Shown one piece after another: positions 14,265 to 25,469 of a stretch of 47,602 bases of DNA (positions within the stretch are counted from its first letter, which is position 1; every line of letters begins with the position of its first letter). This DNA comes from Sulfurovum sp. (GTDB lineage Bacteria > Campylobacterota > Campylobacteria > Campylobacterales > Sulfurovaceae), in the NCBI GenBank assembly GCA_002733215.1, contig NVUY01000022.1:1-47602 (forward strand). The letters are read 5' to 3'. Both the position numbers and the translations under genes were made by a program. The notes under the pieces are model-generated. The model saw only the letters and a program-made list of their open reading frames with translations, was not told the DNA's origin and searched no databases.

Positions 14265-15718
14265 TGTTAATTGATAGTCCTCACTGGATAAGTATCATTA
14301 TATTGCTTCCTATACTTGGAGCAGTGGCATCTTTTTTATGGCGACAACATATTGTAAAAATTGCTTTAACTACCGCCACAGGGACTGTCATTTCAGTAGG
14401 TATCTTAAGCTGGCAGGTGATAAGTAATGGGGTGCAATGCTATGAACTGGGTGCTTGGAATGCCCCTTTAGGCATAGAACTCTATGTAGACGGGTTAAGT
14501 GTGTTAATGTTGCTCGTCACCGCTGTCGTTGGATTCGCAATTAGTATCTATGCAAGTGCTTATTTTGAGGGCAATAAATCAAAACACTTTTGGCCTTTAT
14601 GGTTATTTTTATGGTCGGGACTCAATGCACTCTTTGTATCTTCTGATATTTTTAATCTATTTGTGACGCTTGAAATCATCGGACTCTCTGCAGTAGCCTT
14701 GGTTGCTTTATCAGGGGGTGCCAAGGCAATCACTGCGGCGATGCGTTACTTGCTCGTTAGTTTACTGGGTTCCATGTTGTATCTGATGGGTGTTGCTTTG
14801 TTGTATCACAGTTATGGCACGGTAGATATGGTTTTGCTCTCTTTAAGAACAGAAATGAACCCAGCGATGTGGTTGATTATGGGCTTGATGACTGTAGGTT
14901 TATTGTTGAAAACAGCATTGTTCCCTTTACATTTTTGGCTTCCTGCTGCACATTCAAGTGCACCAGTACCTGTGAGTGCTTTATTGTCAGCATTGGTGGT
15001 AAAGGCATCATTTTATATACTGTGGCGTCTTTGGATAGTCGTATTTCCTTTAGATAATGATGCCCAGGTTGGTCTAGGTTTTATACTTGGGGTACTTGGC
15101 TCATTGGCTATTGTTTGGGGTGGGGTTAAAGCTTTACAGCAAACCAGACTTAAACTATTGATCGCCTACTCAACAGTGATGCAAATAGGCTATCTGTTTT
15201 TAGCCTTTCCCTTGGCAAGTATTATGGGGTGGAAAGCAGCACTGTATTTTATATTGGCCCATGCTATTGCTAAAACAGCCATGTTTATGGTTGCAGGTAA
15301 TATTTTGATTCATAAGGGACATGACCGTATTGCCGATCTTTATAGTACGGTTCAGCATCTACCGTTGACCATAGTAGCATTTTCACTTTCGGGCATCAGC
15401 CTTATGGGTTTACCTCCTAGTGGAGGGTTTGTTGCAAAATGGTTGTTGCTCGAAGCTGCTATTGTTTCTGGTCAGTGGTGGTGGGGGATTGTGTTGCTTG
15501 TCGGTGGATTGCTGACTGGAGCGTATGTATTTAAAGTGTTAGGTTATGCTTTTATTCAAGAGAATTCCACTAATGAGCCTCGTCCTATAGGTATATCTAA
15601 AAGGATGGAATGGACGGCATTGAGTATGGCTCTTTTTGCTATTGTTTTAGGATTTATAGCTCCTTTTGTTTTAGGCATTATGGATATAGGTTCTCCGTTT
15701 ACTAAGGGGTCATTATGA
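14264..15718 (+). CDS. mrpD: Proton-translocating antiporter subunit 1 (MrpD/NuoN-like)
   Basis: A 484-aa membrane protein with about 14 helices, of the family shared by MrpA, MrpD and NuoL/M/N. VTLEIIGLSAVALVAL, with the key glutamate of helix 5, is near residue 137. KTALFPLHFWLPAAHSSAPVPVSALLSALVVK near 216-247 has the conserved lysine, and KLLIAYSTVMQIGY near 297 the helix 10 serine/tyrosine region. AHAIAKTAMFMVAGNI carries the late-helix lysine. It is a proton or sodium channel subunit of the Mrp complex. By position after mrpC it is the MrpD/MbhH equivalent. It overlaps the next gene by 4 nt. Confidence 0.88.
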   Translation: MLIDSPHWISIIILLPILGAVASFLWRQHIVKIALTTATGTVISVGILSWQVISNGVQCYELGAWNAPLGIELYVDGLSVLMLLVTAVVGFAISIYASAYFEGNKSKHFWPLWLFLWSGLNALFVSSDIFNLFVTLEIIGLSAVALVALSGGAKAITAAMRYLLVSLLGSMLYLMGVALLYHSYGTVDMVLLSLRTEMNPAMWLIMGLMTVGLLLKTALFPLHFWLPAAHSSAPVPVSALLSALVVKASFYILWRLWIVVFPLDNDAQVGLGFILGVLGSLAIVWGGVKALQQTRLKLLIAYSTVMQIGYLFLAFPLASIMGWKAALYFILAHAIAKTAMFMVAGNILIHKGHDRIADLYSTVQHLPLTIVAFSLSGISLMGLPPSGGFVAKWLLLEAAIVSGQWWWGIVLLVGGLLTGAYVFKVLGYAFIQENSTNEPRPIGISKRMEWTALSMALFAIVLGFIAPFVLGIMDIGSPFTKGSL

Positions 15719-17211
15719 ATTTCGATAACTGGGTACCACTGCTCATCGTCATCATTCCATTGTTTATTGCCGTGATTATTTTTGCCTTAGCAGAAGATAA
15801 AATAAAAACCCGAAGTACATTAAATATAGGAGCTTCTGTATTATCTCTAGGGCTGGTTGGGATTATGTTATGGGGAGTGTCAAAAGGCTTTCATTATGAA
15901 ACCCGTTTTTCTTTTTTGCCTGGCTTAGACTTTGTACTAAGAGCAGATTCCTTATCTATGTTATTTGTGACCCTCTCATCTGCTTTATGGCTGTTAACTA
16001 CCGTGTACGCCATTGGATATCTGGAAGGTTCTCCCCACCGAAGTAGATTTTTTGGCTTTTTTAGCCTTTGTGTCGCTGCTACCCTAGGCGTAGCTCTAGC
16101 AGGAAACTTAATTACATTTTTGTTGTTTTACGAGTTATTAACCCTTGCAGCCTATCCTTTGATTGTACATAGAGGTACACAAAAAGTGCGAAGATCAGGT
16201 CGTATTTATTTAATGTATACGCTTACGGGTGGCGCGCTATTGCTCTTGGGCACTGTTTTACTCTATAGTATTACTGGCACGTTAGAGTTTGTTGCTAGTG
16301 GCTTTTTGTCTACATTAGACAGCTCGACACACAGTCTTTTGATTCTTGTATTTGTACTGTTGGTTAGCGGTTTAGGGGTAAAAGCAGCGATTGTTCCTTT
16401 ACATGGATGGCTACCACAATCCATGGCAGCCCCTGCCCCTGTGAGCGCTTTGTTACACGCAGTTGCAGTGGTAAAAGCAGGTGCTTTTGGCATAGTGAGA
16501 GTGATATATGATGTCTTTGGCATAGAATTTTCTGTCACTCTGGGACTTACGCTGCCTTTAGCCATCATTGCCGCCATTACCATTATTTACGCCTCTACTC
16601 GGGCATTATTTCAAGATGGATTAAAAGCTAGATTAGCCTATTCTACGGTGAGTCAAGTCTCTTATATTATTCTTGGAGTGGCTATAGCAGGGCCTATTGC
16701 AGCAGTAGGGGGAGTGGTGCATTTGGTACACCAAGGGGTAACCAAAATCACCCTCTTCTTCTGTGCAGGTAATCTTGCAGAAACTTTGGGTATTCATAAT
16801 ATAAGTGAAATGCATGGCGTAGGACGACGTATGCCTTGGACAATGACTGCATTTACTATTGGGGCTTTGGGCATGATAGGTATTCCGCCTTTGGCTGGGT
16901 TTATCACTAAGTGGTATATAGGGTTAGGGGCACTGGAAGCAGGGCATGGATGGGTACTCATTGTCTTGGTGGGTAGCAGTTTACTTAATGCGGCTTATTT
17001 TTTACCTATACTCTATGTGGCTTGGTTTACAGAACCTAAGGGTGATTGGCCAGCAGAAAAAAAACTTGGAAAGTATGAAACTTCCTTATTGTTGCTGGTG
17101 CCACCCCTTATCACTGCACTTTTTGTCATATTATTGGGTCTATTTGCCTCTTTATCTTTTAGTGCATTGGCTTGGTCTGAATTTATTATATCAAAGGAAT
17201 TTTTACTGTGA
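15715..17211 (+). CDS. Proton-translocating antiporter subunit 2
   Basis: A 498-aa member of the same family. LLFYELLTLAAYPLIVHRG near residue 139 has the channel glutamate; KAAIVPLHGWLPQSMAAPAPVSALLHAVAVVKAG near 224-257 and LKARLAYSTVSQVSYI near 303 are the core motifs. HLVHQGVTKITLFFCAGNL follows, with the conserved lysine in KITLF. It could fill the role of the N-terminal half of MrpA, which is otherwise missing. That assignment is by elimination. It overlaps both neighbours by 4 nt and has no frame damage. Confidence 0.85.
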   Translation: MNFDNWVPLLIVIIPLFIAVIIFALAEDKIKTRSTLNIGASVLSLGLVGIMLWGVSKGFHYETRFSFLPGLDFVLRADSLSMLFVTLSSALWLLTTVYAIGYLEGSPHRSRFFGFFSLCVAATLGVALAGNLITFLLFYELLTLAAYPLIVHRGTQKVRRSGRIYLMYTLTGGALLLLGTVLLYSITGTLEFVASGFLSTLDSSTHSLLILVFVLLVSGLGVKAAIVPLHGWLPQSMAAPAPVSALLHAVAVVKAGAFGIVRVIYDVFGIEFSVTLGLTLPLAIIAAITIIYASTRALFQDGLKARLAYSTVSQVSYIILGVAIAGPIAAVGGVVHLVHQGVTKITLFFCAGNLAETLGIHNISEMHGVGRRMPWTMTAFTIGALGMIGIPPLAGFITKWYIGLGALEAGHGWVLIVLVGSSLLNAAYFLPILYVAWFTEPKGDWPAEKKLGKYETSLLLLVPPLITALFVILLGLFASLSFSALAWSEFIISKEFLL

Positions 17212-19004
17212 ACTTTGATTTAAATACCTTCTATTTATTGGCAGCAGTAGGTCTACCATTAGTATTGGTCACAGCACTCATGATTAAACCAAGGGCTAAA
17301 ACATTGATCTACTTGGCACCTTGGATGGCTTTACCCTCGTTATTGCTGGCACTCTTAATGCCTGTAGATAGTGTTATAGAAGTACCTTGGCTGTTGTTGG
17401 GTAGCTTTATTGGATTGACTGAGACAGCAAGAGTATTTTTGTTTTTTACTTCTATCGTATGGCTGTCTGGAGGTATTTATGCACTGGGATATTTTGAAAA
17501 TAAAGTAAAAAATGCTACATTCTTTATCTGGTTTCTACTTGCGATGGCGGGTAACTTTGGCGTAATCATCGCACAAGATATGCTCTTTTTCTATACTTTT
17601 TTTGCCTTAATGAGCCTTTCTTCCTATGGGTTAATCGTACATAGCAGAACCCCTGAAGCCTTAAAATCAGGAAAAATTTATATTATTTTGGTCATCGTTG
17701 GAGAAATGTTGTTGTTTGCGGCCTTTGTGATGATTATGAGATCTGTTGCTAGTATTGAATTTACGCTGGTTCGTGAAATGTTTACGCATCTTGAAGAAAA
17801 CAATCTCATCATCGCTTTGCTTTTGTTAGGTTTTGGTCTCAAGGCAGGCATTATTGGTTTGCATGTTTGGTTACCTTTGGCTCACCCGGTAGCACCAACC
17901 CCTGCTAGCGCAATCCTTTCAGGAGCCATGATAGCCACAGGTTTATTGGGCTTAATGCAAGTGTTACCGCTAGGGGAAGTTGAACTTCCTTTTTGGGGCG
18001 CTTTTATGATGGTCATAGGCATGACATCGACCTTCTATGGCGTATTTGTCGGGCTATTTCAAAATAATACCAAAACGGTATTGGCGTATTCGAGCATAAG
18101 CAGTATGGGTATTATGATTATGGCAATAGGGTTAGGTTTGGTTTCTCCTGCGCGTTGGTCTTTGGTTTCTCTGGCTATGTTGGTCTATATTTTACAACAT
18201 GGTTTTGCAAAAGCGGCTTTATTTCTTTCTGTAGGAGTATTTGCTAAGCCGATGACATCGAACATAACGCGGTTTGTATTTATCTTAGCTTTGTTAATTC
18301 CTGTATTGTCTCTAGTTGGCGCACCATTAAGCAGTGCTTTTGTAGCAAAAAAGATTTTGGAGGGACAACTCTATTTGTCTTCATCCGCTTGGTCTGAGTG
18401 GGTACAGGTATTCATACCCTGGAGCAGTTTAGCCACCGCTTTACTCTTGGCTAGGTTTCTTTATCTGATCTGGTCAAAAACTATAAAAGTGCATAAAGAT
18501 TCAAAGAAAGAGCAAGATAATTTAGTCCCGAAAACTATGTGGATGTCATGGTTGTTTTTAGTCGTCATGGTTGTTTTAAGCCCGATGATCGTATTGTTTT
18601 TGGGCATAAATACAGGCAGTATACTAGAGTTAATATCAGTAAAAGCACTGATACGTTTTTCCACAACTATTACAGCAGTCATTTTATTATCTTATATAGC
18701 TTGGTATATAACGAAACGTCACCCTATACCTGAAAGCCTAAAAATACCAGCAGGAGACCTACTCATTGCTGTGGAAAAATACATTTTACCTGGCATCATC
18801 AAAAGCCTTACACATAGCATACAGACAGTACAAAAAAGTTCACGATGGCTTGTGTCGTATGTGAACACCGCTATAGATTCAGGGTTAGGTTTTGTTACTC
18901 GATACATGGGAGAGTTAGATAAAAAACTAAAAGAATGGACAGTGGCAATCGTTTTATTGTTGACAATTATGTTTATTTTTATACTTTTTGCCTGGCGTTT
19001 ATAA
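17208..19004 (+). CDS. Proton-translocating antiporter subunit 3 with long C-terminal helix
   Basis: A 598-aa antiporter-like membrane protein. FFYTFFALMSLSSYGLIVHS replaces the usual glutamate-bearing helix 5 with a sequence lacking the clear Glu. GEMLLFAAFV follows, then KAGIIGLHVWLPLAHPVAPTPASAILSGAMI near 222-253 and KTVLAYSSISSMGIM near 287. After about residue 510 a long amphipathic stretch (IAVEKYILPGIIKSLTHSI onward) ends in a last hydrophobic helix, reminiscent of the lateral helix of NuoL. A third large antiporter subunit is more than the usual two. It is the last gene of the operon; a conserved stem-loop follows 94 nt after its stop. Confidence 0.83.
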   Translation: MNFDLNTFYLLAAVGLPLVLVTALMIKPRAKTLIYLAPWMALPSLLLALLMPVDSVIEVPWLLLGSFIGLTETARVFLFFTSIVWLSGGIYALGYFENKVKNATFFIWFLLAMAGNFGVIIAQDMLFFYTFFALMSLSSYGLIVHSRTPEALKSGKIYIILVIVGEMLLFAAFVMIMRSVASIEFTLVREMFTHLEENNLIIALLLLGFGLKAGIIGLHVWLPLAHPVAPTPASAILSGAMIATGLLGLMQVLPLGEVELPFWGAFMMVIGMTSTFYGVFVGLFQNNTKTVLAYSSISSMGIMIMAIGLGLVSPARWSLVSLAMLVYILQHGFAKAALFLSVGVFAKPMTSNITRFVFILALLIPVLSLVGAPLSSAFVAKKILEGQLYLSSSAWSEWVQVFIPWSSLATALLLARFLYLIWSKTIKVHKDSKKEQDNLVPKTMWMSWLFLVVMVVLSPMIVLFLGINTGSILELISVKALIRFSTTITAVILLSYIAWYITKRHPIPESLKIPAGDLLIAVEKYILPGIIKSLTHSIQTVQKSSRWLVSYVNTAIDSGLGFVTRYMGELDKKLKEWTVAIVLLLTIMFIFILFAWRL

Positions 19005-19098
19005 GTAGGATGGTTAAATAACCATTGACCCGTGAAAGTATATACTTTTGAGGAAGGTCTTTAATAGAATTGGTTTTATGTTAGCCAGACAGTATTTT

Positions 19099-19134
19099 CC
19101 TTATAAAATCTCCTATATAGCACATTTTATAAGG
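19099..19134 (+). terminator. Stem-loop after the Mrp operon; conserved-loop 3' element, copy 2
   Basis: CCTTATAAAA (19099-19108) pairs with TTTTATAAGG (19125-19134), followed by TTTT. The 16-nt loop TCTCCTATATAGCACA matches 13 of 16 bases of the loop of the element at 1353-1396 when that is read in its gene's direction. Confidence 0.65.
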
Positions 19135-19247
19135 TTTTGATTTGTATTAAAAGACTTGAGTGAATTTCATGATATACTTAGACATTATCCAAATAATCAA
19201 TAAACGTAATAAATTTATAATCCGGAAAACTTTTATGAGGGGCTTGA

Positions 19248-20207
19248 ATGTCAGATATTTTATTTCCTGCCGGTTTGATCGTTGACTATCCTTCTCTTGA
19301 TATTGAAATGATGCAAGATTATGTGACGATGTGGAATATTGAATATAAGTTGTTAAGAAAAGGAGTATGTGAAGGAAGTCTCTGGGCTGCACATACACCT
19401 CGCGTCCAGCTGGGCATTTCACATTTTTCACAAGAAGTTATGATTCAGGGAGCTTTCCCAGATGGATGCATAGTGCTCTGTTATTTCTCAAATGGATCGT
19501 TAACTGATCCCGTAAATAATTTTCATAACAGAATCATAGCACCTCATGAGATCATTGTTCTAAGGAAAGGTGATAAGCTTGACTTTTTAACCTATACTAC
19601 CGTCAATTTCTATACTATTGTGATCGAAGAGAAGTTGTTTTATAAAGAATTTAATACTTTTTTTGGATATTCTCCAGGTGCTTCCATTAAAAAGAAACGT
19701 CTTTATCTTAAGCATGATCACATATTACTCTTTCACCAAGCTATTAATTCATGGCCCTCTTATGTGACAGAGGATTTTCTCAAGCTCACTAACAAGCCGG
19801 AGTATGACAAAATAGAGTCTGAAATACTCCATCAACTTTTCTCTTGTATGCGCTTTGCTCCCGCTATAAAAAAAAGAAAAAAGTTCCAAACCAAAACTGT
19901 ACGTGATCTACTTCACAAAAATATAAAAAAACCTATAGATATGACCATAGTCATTAAGGAATTCAATATCGGCGGAAGCCAAGTATATAATGCCTTTAAA
20001 AAAGAGTATGGCATTACGCCTAAAAAGTATCTTAAGATCTTACGTTTTAATGCTATCAAAAAAGAGCTTCTCCTGGCAGATCCAAAGTCAGTCACCATTT
20101 CTGGTATCGCACGGAAATATCATTTTGTTCAAATGGGTCATTTTGCTGAGGGGTATAAACAACAGTTTGGAGAGACACCTTCACAGACGTTACGCCATTA
20201 TCAATGA
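19248..20207 (+). CDS. AraC-family transcriptional regulator
   Basis: A 319-aa protein. Residues 1-200 form an uncharacterised sensor-like part, with beta-rich segments such as LPDGCIVLCYFSNGS-like stretches near residue 80. The last 100 residues form the double helix-turn-helix of AraC regulators: IDMTIVIKEFNIGGSQVYNAF near 233-253 (first HTH), YGITPKKYLKILRFN linking, and VTISGIARKYHFVQMGHFAE near 287-306 (second HTH), ending FGETPSQTLRH. The effector is unknown. It lies between the Mrp operon and the aminotransferase, inside the segment bounded by the 35-bp repeats, so it may have arrived with the Mrp genes and may regulate them (inference). GAGGGG is its ribosome site. Confidence 0.85.
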   Translation: MSDILFPAGLIVDYPSLDIEMMQDYVTMWNIEYKLLRKGVCEGSLWAAHTPRVQLGISHFSQEVMIQGAFPDGCIVLCYFSNGSLTDPVNNFHNRIIAPHEIIVLRKGDKLDFLTYTTVNFYTIVIEEKLFYKEFNTFFGYSPGASIKKKRLYLKHDHILLFHQAINSWPSYVTEDFLKLTNKPEYDKIESEILHQLFSCMRFAPAIKKRKKFQTKTVRDLLHKNIKKPIDMTIVIKEFNIGGSQVYNAFKKEYGITPKKYLKILRFNAIKKELLLADPKSVTISGIARKYHFVQMGHFAEGYKQQFGETPSQTLRHYQ

Positions 20208-20218
20208 TAAAAACTTTC

Positions 20219-20250
20219 CTCGTCCCTTTGCTATACAGCATGGGAACGAG
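20219..20250. repeat. Imperfect GC-rich palindrome, REP-like
   Basis: CTCGTCCC (20219-20226) can pair with GGGAACGAG (20242-20250) with one bulge; TGCT and AGCA add inner pairs. The wording CTCGTTCCC-like...GGGAACGAG is a short dispersed palindrome seen in many bacteria. It begins 12 nt after the AraC gene's stop and may also terminate it. The remaining spacer to 20493 holds no gene that I can see. Confidence 0.5.
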
Positions 20251-20493
20251 AGAGCACTTTAAATTTAATTTCGTCTCAAACAACTATTGAATAGCAGACT
20301 TGTATGCAAGTGGCTCAAATAGAAGTACCTTTCTTGTGGAGAGCGCATTGAAACAGGTAAATTTATAATGCAGAGTATCACCCCCTATTAGAAGTTCCCT
20401 GTACACTTAATTCTTTACGGGCAATAAATCTTGCACCTAATGAAAAACAGATTAAAAAAACAATCTTTAACAAACTCTTAGATATAATTTCGC

Positions 20494-20528
20494 TAATTAC
20501 GCCGTCGTCATGATGGCGATTGTGAGGA
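20494..20528 (+). promoter_or_regulatory. 35-nt leader hairpin of the aminotransferase operon, copy 2
   Basis: Identical over 35 bp to 11673-11707. TATAAT at 20483-20488 lies 5 bp before it. CGCCGTC (20500-20506) and GATGGCG (20512-20518) form a 7-bp stem with a 5-nt loop just before GAGGA and the ATG at 20534. It reads as a very short structured 5' UTR. Confidence 0.65.
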
Positions 20529-20533
20529 AGAAT

Positions 20534-21660
20534 ATGCTACTTTTTACACCCGGTCCTACGCCAGTACCAGAGTCTGTACGATTGGCTATGGCAACACCTA
20601 CGTTGCACCACAGAACACCGGAGTTTGAAGCGATCTTTGCTGAAACCCGTGCACTTCTTTTTAACCTTCTTGCCACCGATGAAGTGATCATGCTTGCCTC
20701 TACAGGCACAGGTGCCATGGAAGCTGCCGTGACAAATCTTTGTCATGACACTTTACTTAGCATCAACTCAGGAAAGTTCGGTGAACGTTTTGGAAAGATC
20801 GCACTTGCATCCGGGCTTAAAAATGTAGAGATCAAACATGAATGGGATACACCGGCTTCTGTTGAAGAAGTGCTTGAGGCTGTGAAGGCCAATCCTTCTA
20901 TTGATGCAGTAGCGATTCAAGTCTCTGAATCTGCAGGCGGACTTCGTCATCCTGTGGAAGAGATAGCAGCCGCAGTGAAAGCAGTGAATCCAAGTATTAT
21001 GATCATCGCTGACGGGATCACAGCTGTGGGTGTTGAGTATGTTGATATTGCGAATATTGACTGTTTGATCGCCGGAAGCCAGAAAGCATTGATGCTGCCA
21101 CCGGGATTGTCTATCCTTGGTTTGAGTTATGCTGCCATTGAAAAAGTAGGAGACGGTAAAGGATATTACTTTAACCTCGCTTCTGAGATCAAAAAGCAAA
21201 AGCAAAACACAACGGCCTATACAGCAGCGACTACATTGATCATCGGACTTCGTGCCGTACTTCAGGAGAGTGAAGCAAGTGGTGGTTTTGGTGTATTGTA
21301 TGCTGCTACGGCACGTCGTGCCAAGGCAACACGTTTTGCTTTGGAGGCGCTTGGCTTACATTCATACCCAGATACCCCGGCACGTTCAATGACCACGATA
21401 GATGATGAAAATGCTCAAGAGATACGTGATCTGCTCAAAACAGAGTTTGCTGTGAATGTAGCAGGTGGACAAGATCACTTAAAAGGTAAGATTTTTCGTA
21501 TCAACCAGATGGGACTTATCCCGACCTATGAGATGGTATGGGTGGTCAATGCGGTTGAACTGGCACTGGCTAAACTTGGTCGTAGAGAGTTTGACGGTAC
21601 AGCATCCCGTGTCTTTAATGAAGAGTACTTTAAATCAAGCTTGAAAAAAGAAGAGAAATA

Positions 21661-21661
<1 letters not shown>
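20534..21661 (+). CDS. Class V aminotransferase (alanine/serine-glyoxylate type)
   Basis: A PLP-dependent cytoplasmic transaminase of about 375 aa. TPGPTPVPE at the N-terminus, STGTGAMEAA near residue 57 (phosphate-binding loop), DGITAVG near 157 and GSQKALMLPPGL near 177-188 with the Schiff-base lysine are the family's marks. It belongs with alanine-glyoxylate, serine-glyoxylate and serine-pyruvate aminotransferases; the exact substrate is not decided by sequence. The ATG at 20534 is chosen over the upstream 20510 because GAGGAAG lies at the right distance from it and the upstream codons fall in the hairpin. Its stop overlaps the hisZ start. A degraded copy of its 5' end lies at 11689. Confidence 0.87.
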
Positions 21662-23765
<2,104 letters not shown>

Positions 23766-23778
23766 TAAAGGGGTAGCA

Positions 23779-24330
23779 ATGAGATTAAAACCACAACAAA
23801 CAGGATATGTAGCAAGCAAGATCGGGATTGACTTGGCGAATGCACCTTTTATCACTATGCCTAAAGGTAAAGATGCAGTGGTTGAAGCATGTAAGAAGAT
23901 CATTGATGAGAACCTGGCTAAAGAACATGCCCTGGATGAACAAGTCAAAAAGATCTTAGATGAAAACTATGATGAGATAGAATTCCAGCATGCAGATGAA
24001 AGACAGCTTTTCTTTATGATCAAAAAGAAAATGGCAGCTGAAGCGGGTGTGATCATGAATTATGATGACCGTTACAATGACCTGGCACACCTTATCCTGG
24101 ATGAATTGTATGAAAATTATTTGGCAGAGTATGATGTCAATGAGAACCAGGTCAAAAATGTTATTTTTAAAGCATTTAAAGCCTTTGCCGATGCATACGA
24201 CGAGATAGATGACATCGTCTATGACAAGATCAGAGGCATGAAAAAAGAAGTGATCCCAGGGTCACAGGACTATGAGTTGCTTTATGAAAGATTTTATCAG
24301 GAAGAACTTTTAAAGAGGGGAATGCTGTAA
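23779..24330 (+). CDS. DUF507 family protein
   Basis: A 183-aa acidic soluble helical protein of the DUF507 family, found in Campylobacterota, Aquificota and deltaproteobacteria. It opens MRLKPQQTGYVASKIGIDLA and shows two similar halves, each ending in a segment like LFFMIKKKMAAEAG or IVYDKIRGMKKEVIPGS followed by a tyrosine/aspartate-rich piece (YDDRYNDL, YELLYERFY). The function is unknown; position between purA and carA is conserved-looking and may only reflect co-expression. GGGG before the ATG is the ribosome site, and its stop overlaps the carA start (TAATG). Confidence 0.85.
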   Translation: MRLKPQQTGYVASKIGIDLANAPFITMPKGKDAVVEACKKIIDENLAKEHALDEQVKKILDENYDEIEFQHADERQLFFMIKKKMAAEAGVIMNYDDRYNDLAHLILDELYENYLAEYDVNENQVKNVIFKAFKAFADAYDEIDDIVYDKIRGMKKEVIPGSQDYELLYERFYQEELLKRGML

Positions 24331-25448
24331 TGAATAAAATCTCACTTTATTTTGAAAATGGACTATTGCTTGAAGCAAAAAGTTTTGGTGCAGTAGGTAC
24401 CTCTGTGGGTGAGATCGTTTTTAATACTTCTTTAACAGGATACCAGGAGATCGTGACGGATCCTTCGTATGCAGGACAGTTTGTCACTTTTACTATGCCT
24501 GAGATAGGAAACGTTGGGTGTAACGCGCAAGATATGGAAAGCAAAGGCGCACACTGTAAAGGGATCATCGTTCGTACCTATCAGGACAGACCTTCCAACT
24601 TTAGATCTGAAGAGACTTTGGCAGAGCTGCTTAAAAGAGAAAATGTACTTGGTATCACAGAGATCGATACACGTTTTATAACCAAGATGTTGAGAGAAGA
24701 AGGGGCCATGATGATGGTCGCTTCTACTGAGATCCATGAGGTGGCAGAACTTAAAAAAGTATTAGAGACTTCTCCTCGTATAGAGGAGGTCAATTACATA
24801 GAGGAAGTCAGTACCAAAGAGTCATATGTGCATACAGAAGCACGTTACAGTACAGATACATTTAGCTACGGAACACCAAAGACGAGTAAAAAGATCATTG
24901 CACTTGATTTTGGTATCAAAAGAAATATCCTCAATGAGCTTACCCATGCGGGGTTGGAAGTGACAGTCGTTCCCTACTCACTATCTGCTGAAGAGATCAT
25001 CTCAAAGATAGACGCCAAAGAGATCGATGGTGTTTTCCTTTCAAACGGACCGGGTGATCCGCTTATTTTAAAAGAAGAGCAAGAGAAGATAAAAAAACTC
25101 ATCGCACACAAAGTACCGCTTTTTGGTATTTGCCTTGGGCATCAGCTTCTTTCCATTGCTCATGGGTATGACACATACAAGCTTCAGTTTGGTCATCATG
25201 GAGGAAATCATCCTGTGATGAATGCTGTGACAAATGCAGTAGAAATCACAGCACAAAACCATAACTACAATGTACCAGATAACATTACAGAGGTGGCAAC
25301 AGTGACACACACAAACCTCTTTGACAATACGATCGAAGGGCTTAGGTACAATGACTCTCCGACAATGTCTGTACAGCATCACCCTGAAGCGAGTCCCGGA
25401 CCACATGAAAGTGCTTATATCTTTGGTGAATTTGCAAAGATGTTGTAA
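24330..25448 (+). CDS. carA: Carbamoyl-phosphate synthase small subunit
   Basis: A 372-aa glutamine amidotransferase subunit giving ammonia to CarB for carbamoyl phosphate (pyrimidine and arginine synthesis). The N-terminal domain (GEIVFNTSLTGYQEIVTDPSY near residues 27-47) is specific to CarA. The C-terminal class I amidotransferase domain has LSNGPGDP near 233, the nucleophile in FGICLGHQL near 265 and HHPEASPGPHES near 350 with catalytic His and Glu. Complete length. CarB is not in the window. The stop is followed by the 100-nt dispersed repeat, which separates it from ddl. Confidence 0.95.
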   Translation: MNKISLYFENGLLLEAKSFGAVGTSVGEIVFNTSLTGYQEIVTDPSYAGQFVTFTMPEIGNVGCNAQDMESKGAHCKGIIVRTYQDRPSNFRSEETLAELLKRENVLGITEIDTRFITKMLREEGAMMMVASTEIHEVAELKKVLETSPRIEEVNYIEEVSTKESYVHTEARYSTDTFSYGTPKTSKKIIALDFGIKRNILNELTHAGLEVTVVPYSLSAEEIISKIDAKEIDGVFLSNGPGDPLILKEEQEKIKKLIAHKVPLFGICLGHQLLSIAHGYDTYKLQFGHHGGNHPVMNAVTNAVEITAQNHNYNVPDNITEVATVTHTNLFDNTIEGLRYNDSPTMSVQHHPEASPGPHESAYIFGEFAKML

Positions 25449-25469
25449 AGCGCTTCCCCGTCAAATAAT

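Noticed and set aside
11673-20528. Integrative element with att sites
   Set aside because: The 35-bp repeats are leader sequence of a gene and its remnant. No integrase, tRNA target or transfer gene lies between them, so duplication is the simpler reading.
20510-20533. Upstream ATGATG as start of the aminotransferase
   Set aside because: These codons lie in the leader hairpin, have no ribosome site, and the family's N-terminus begins at the later ATG with GAGGAAG ahead.
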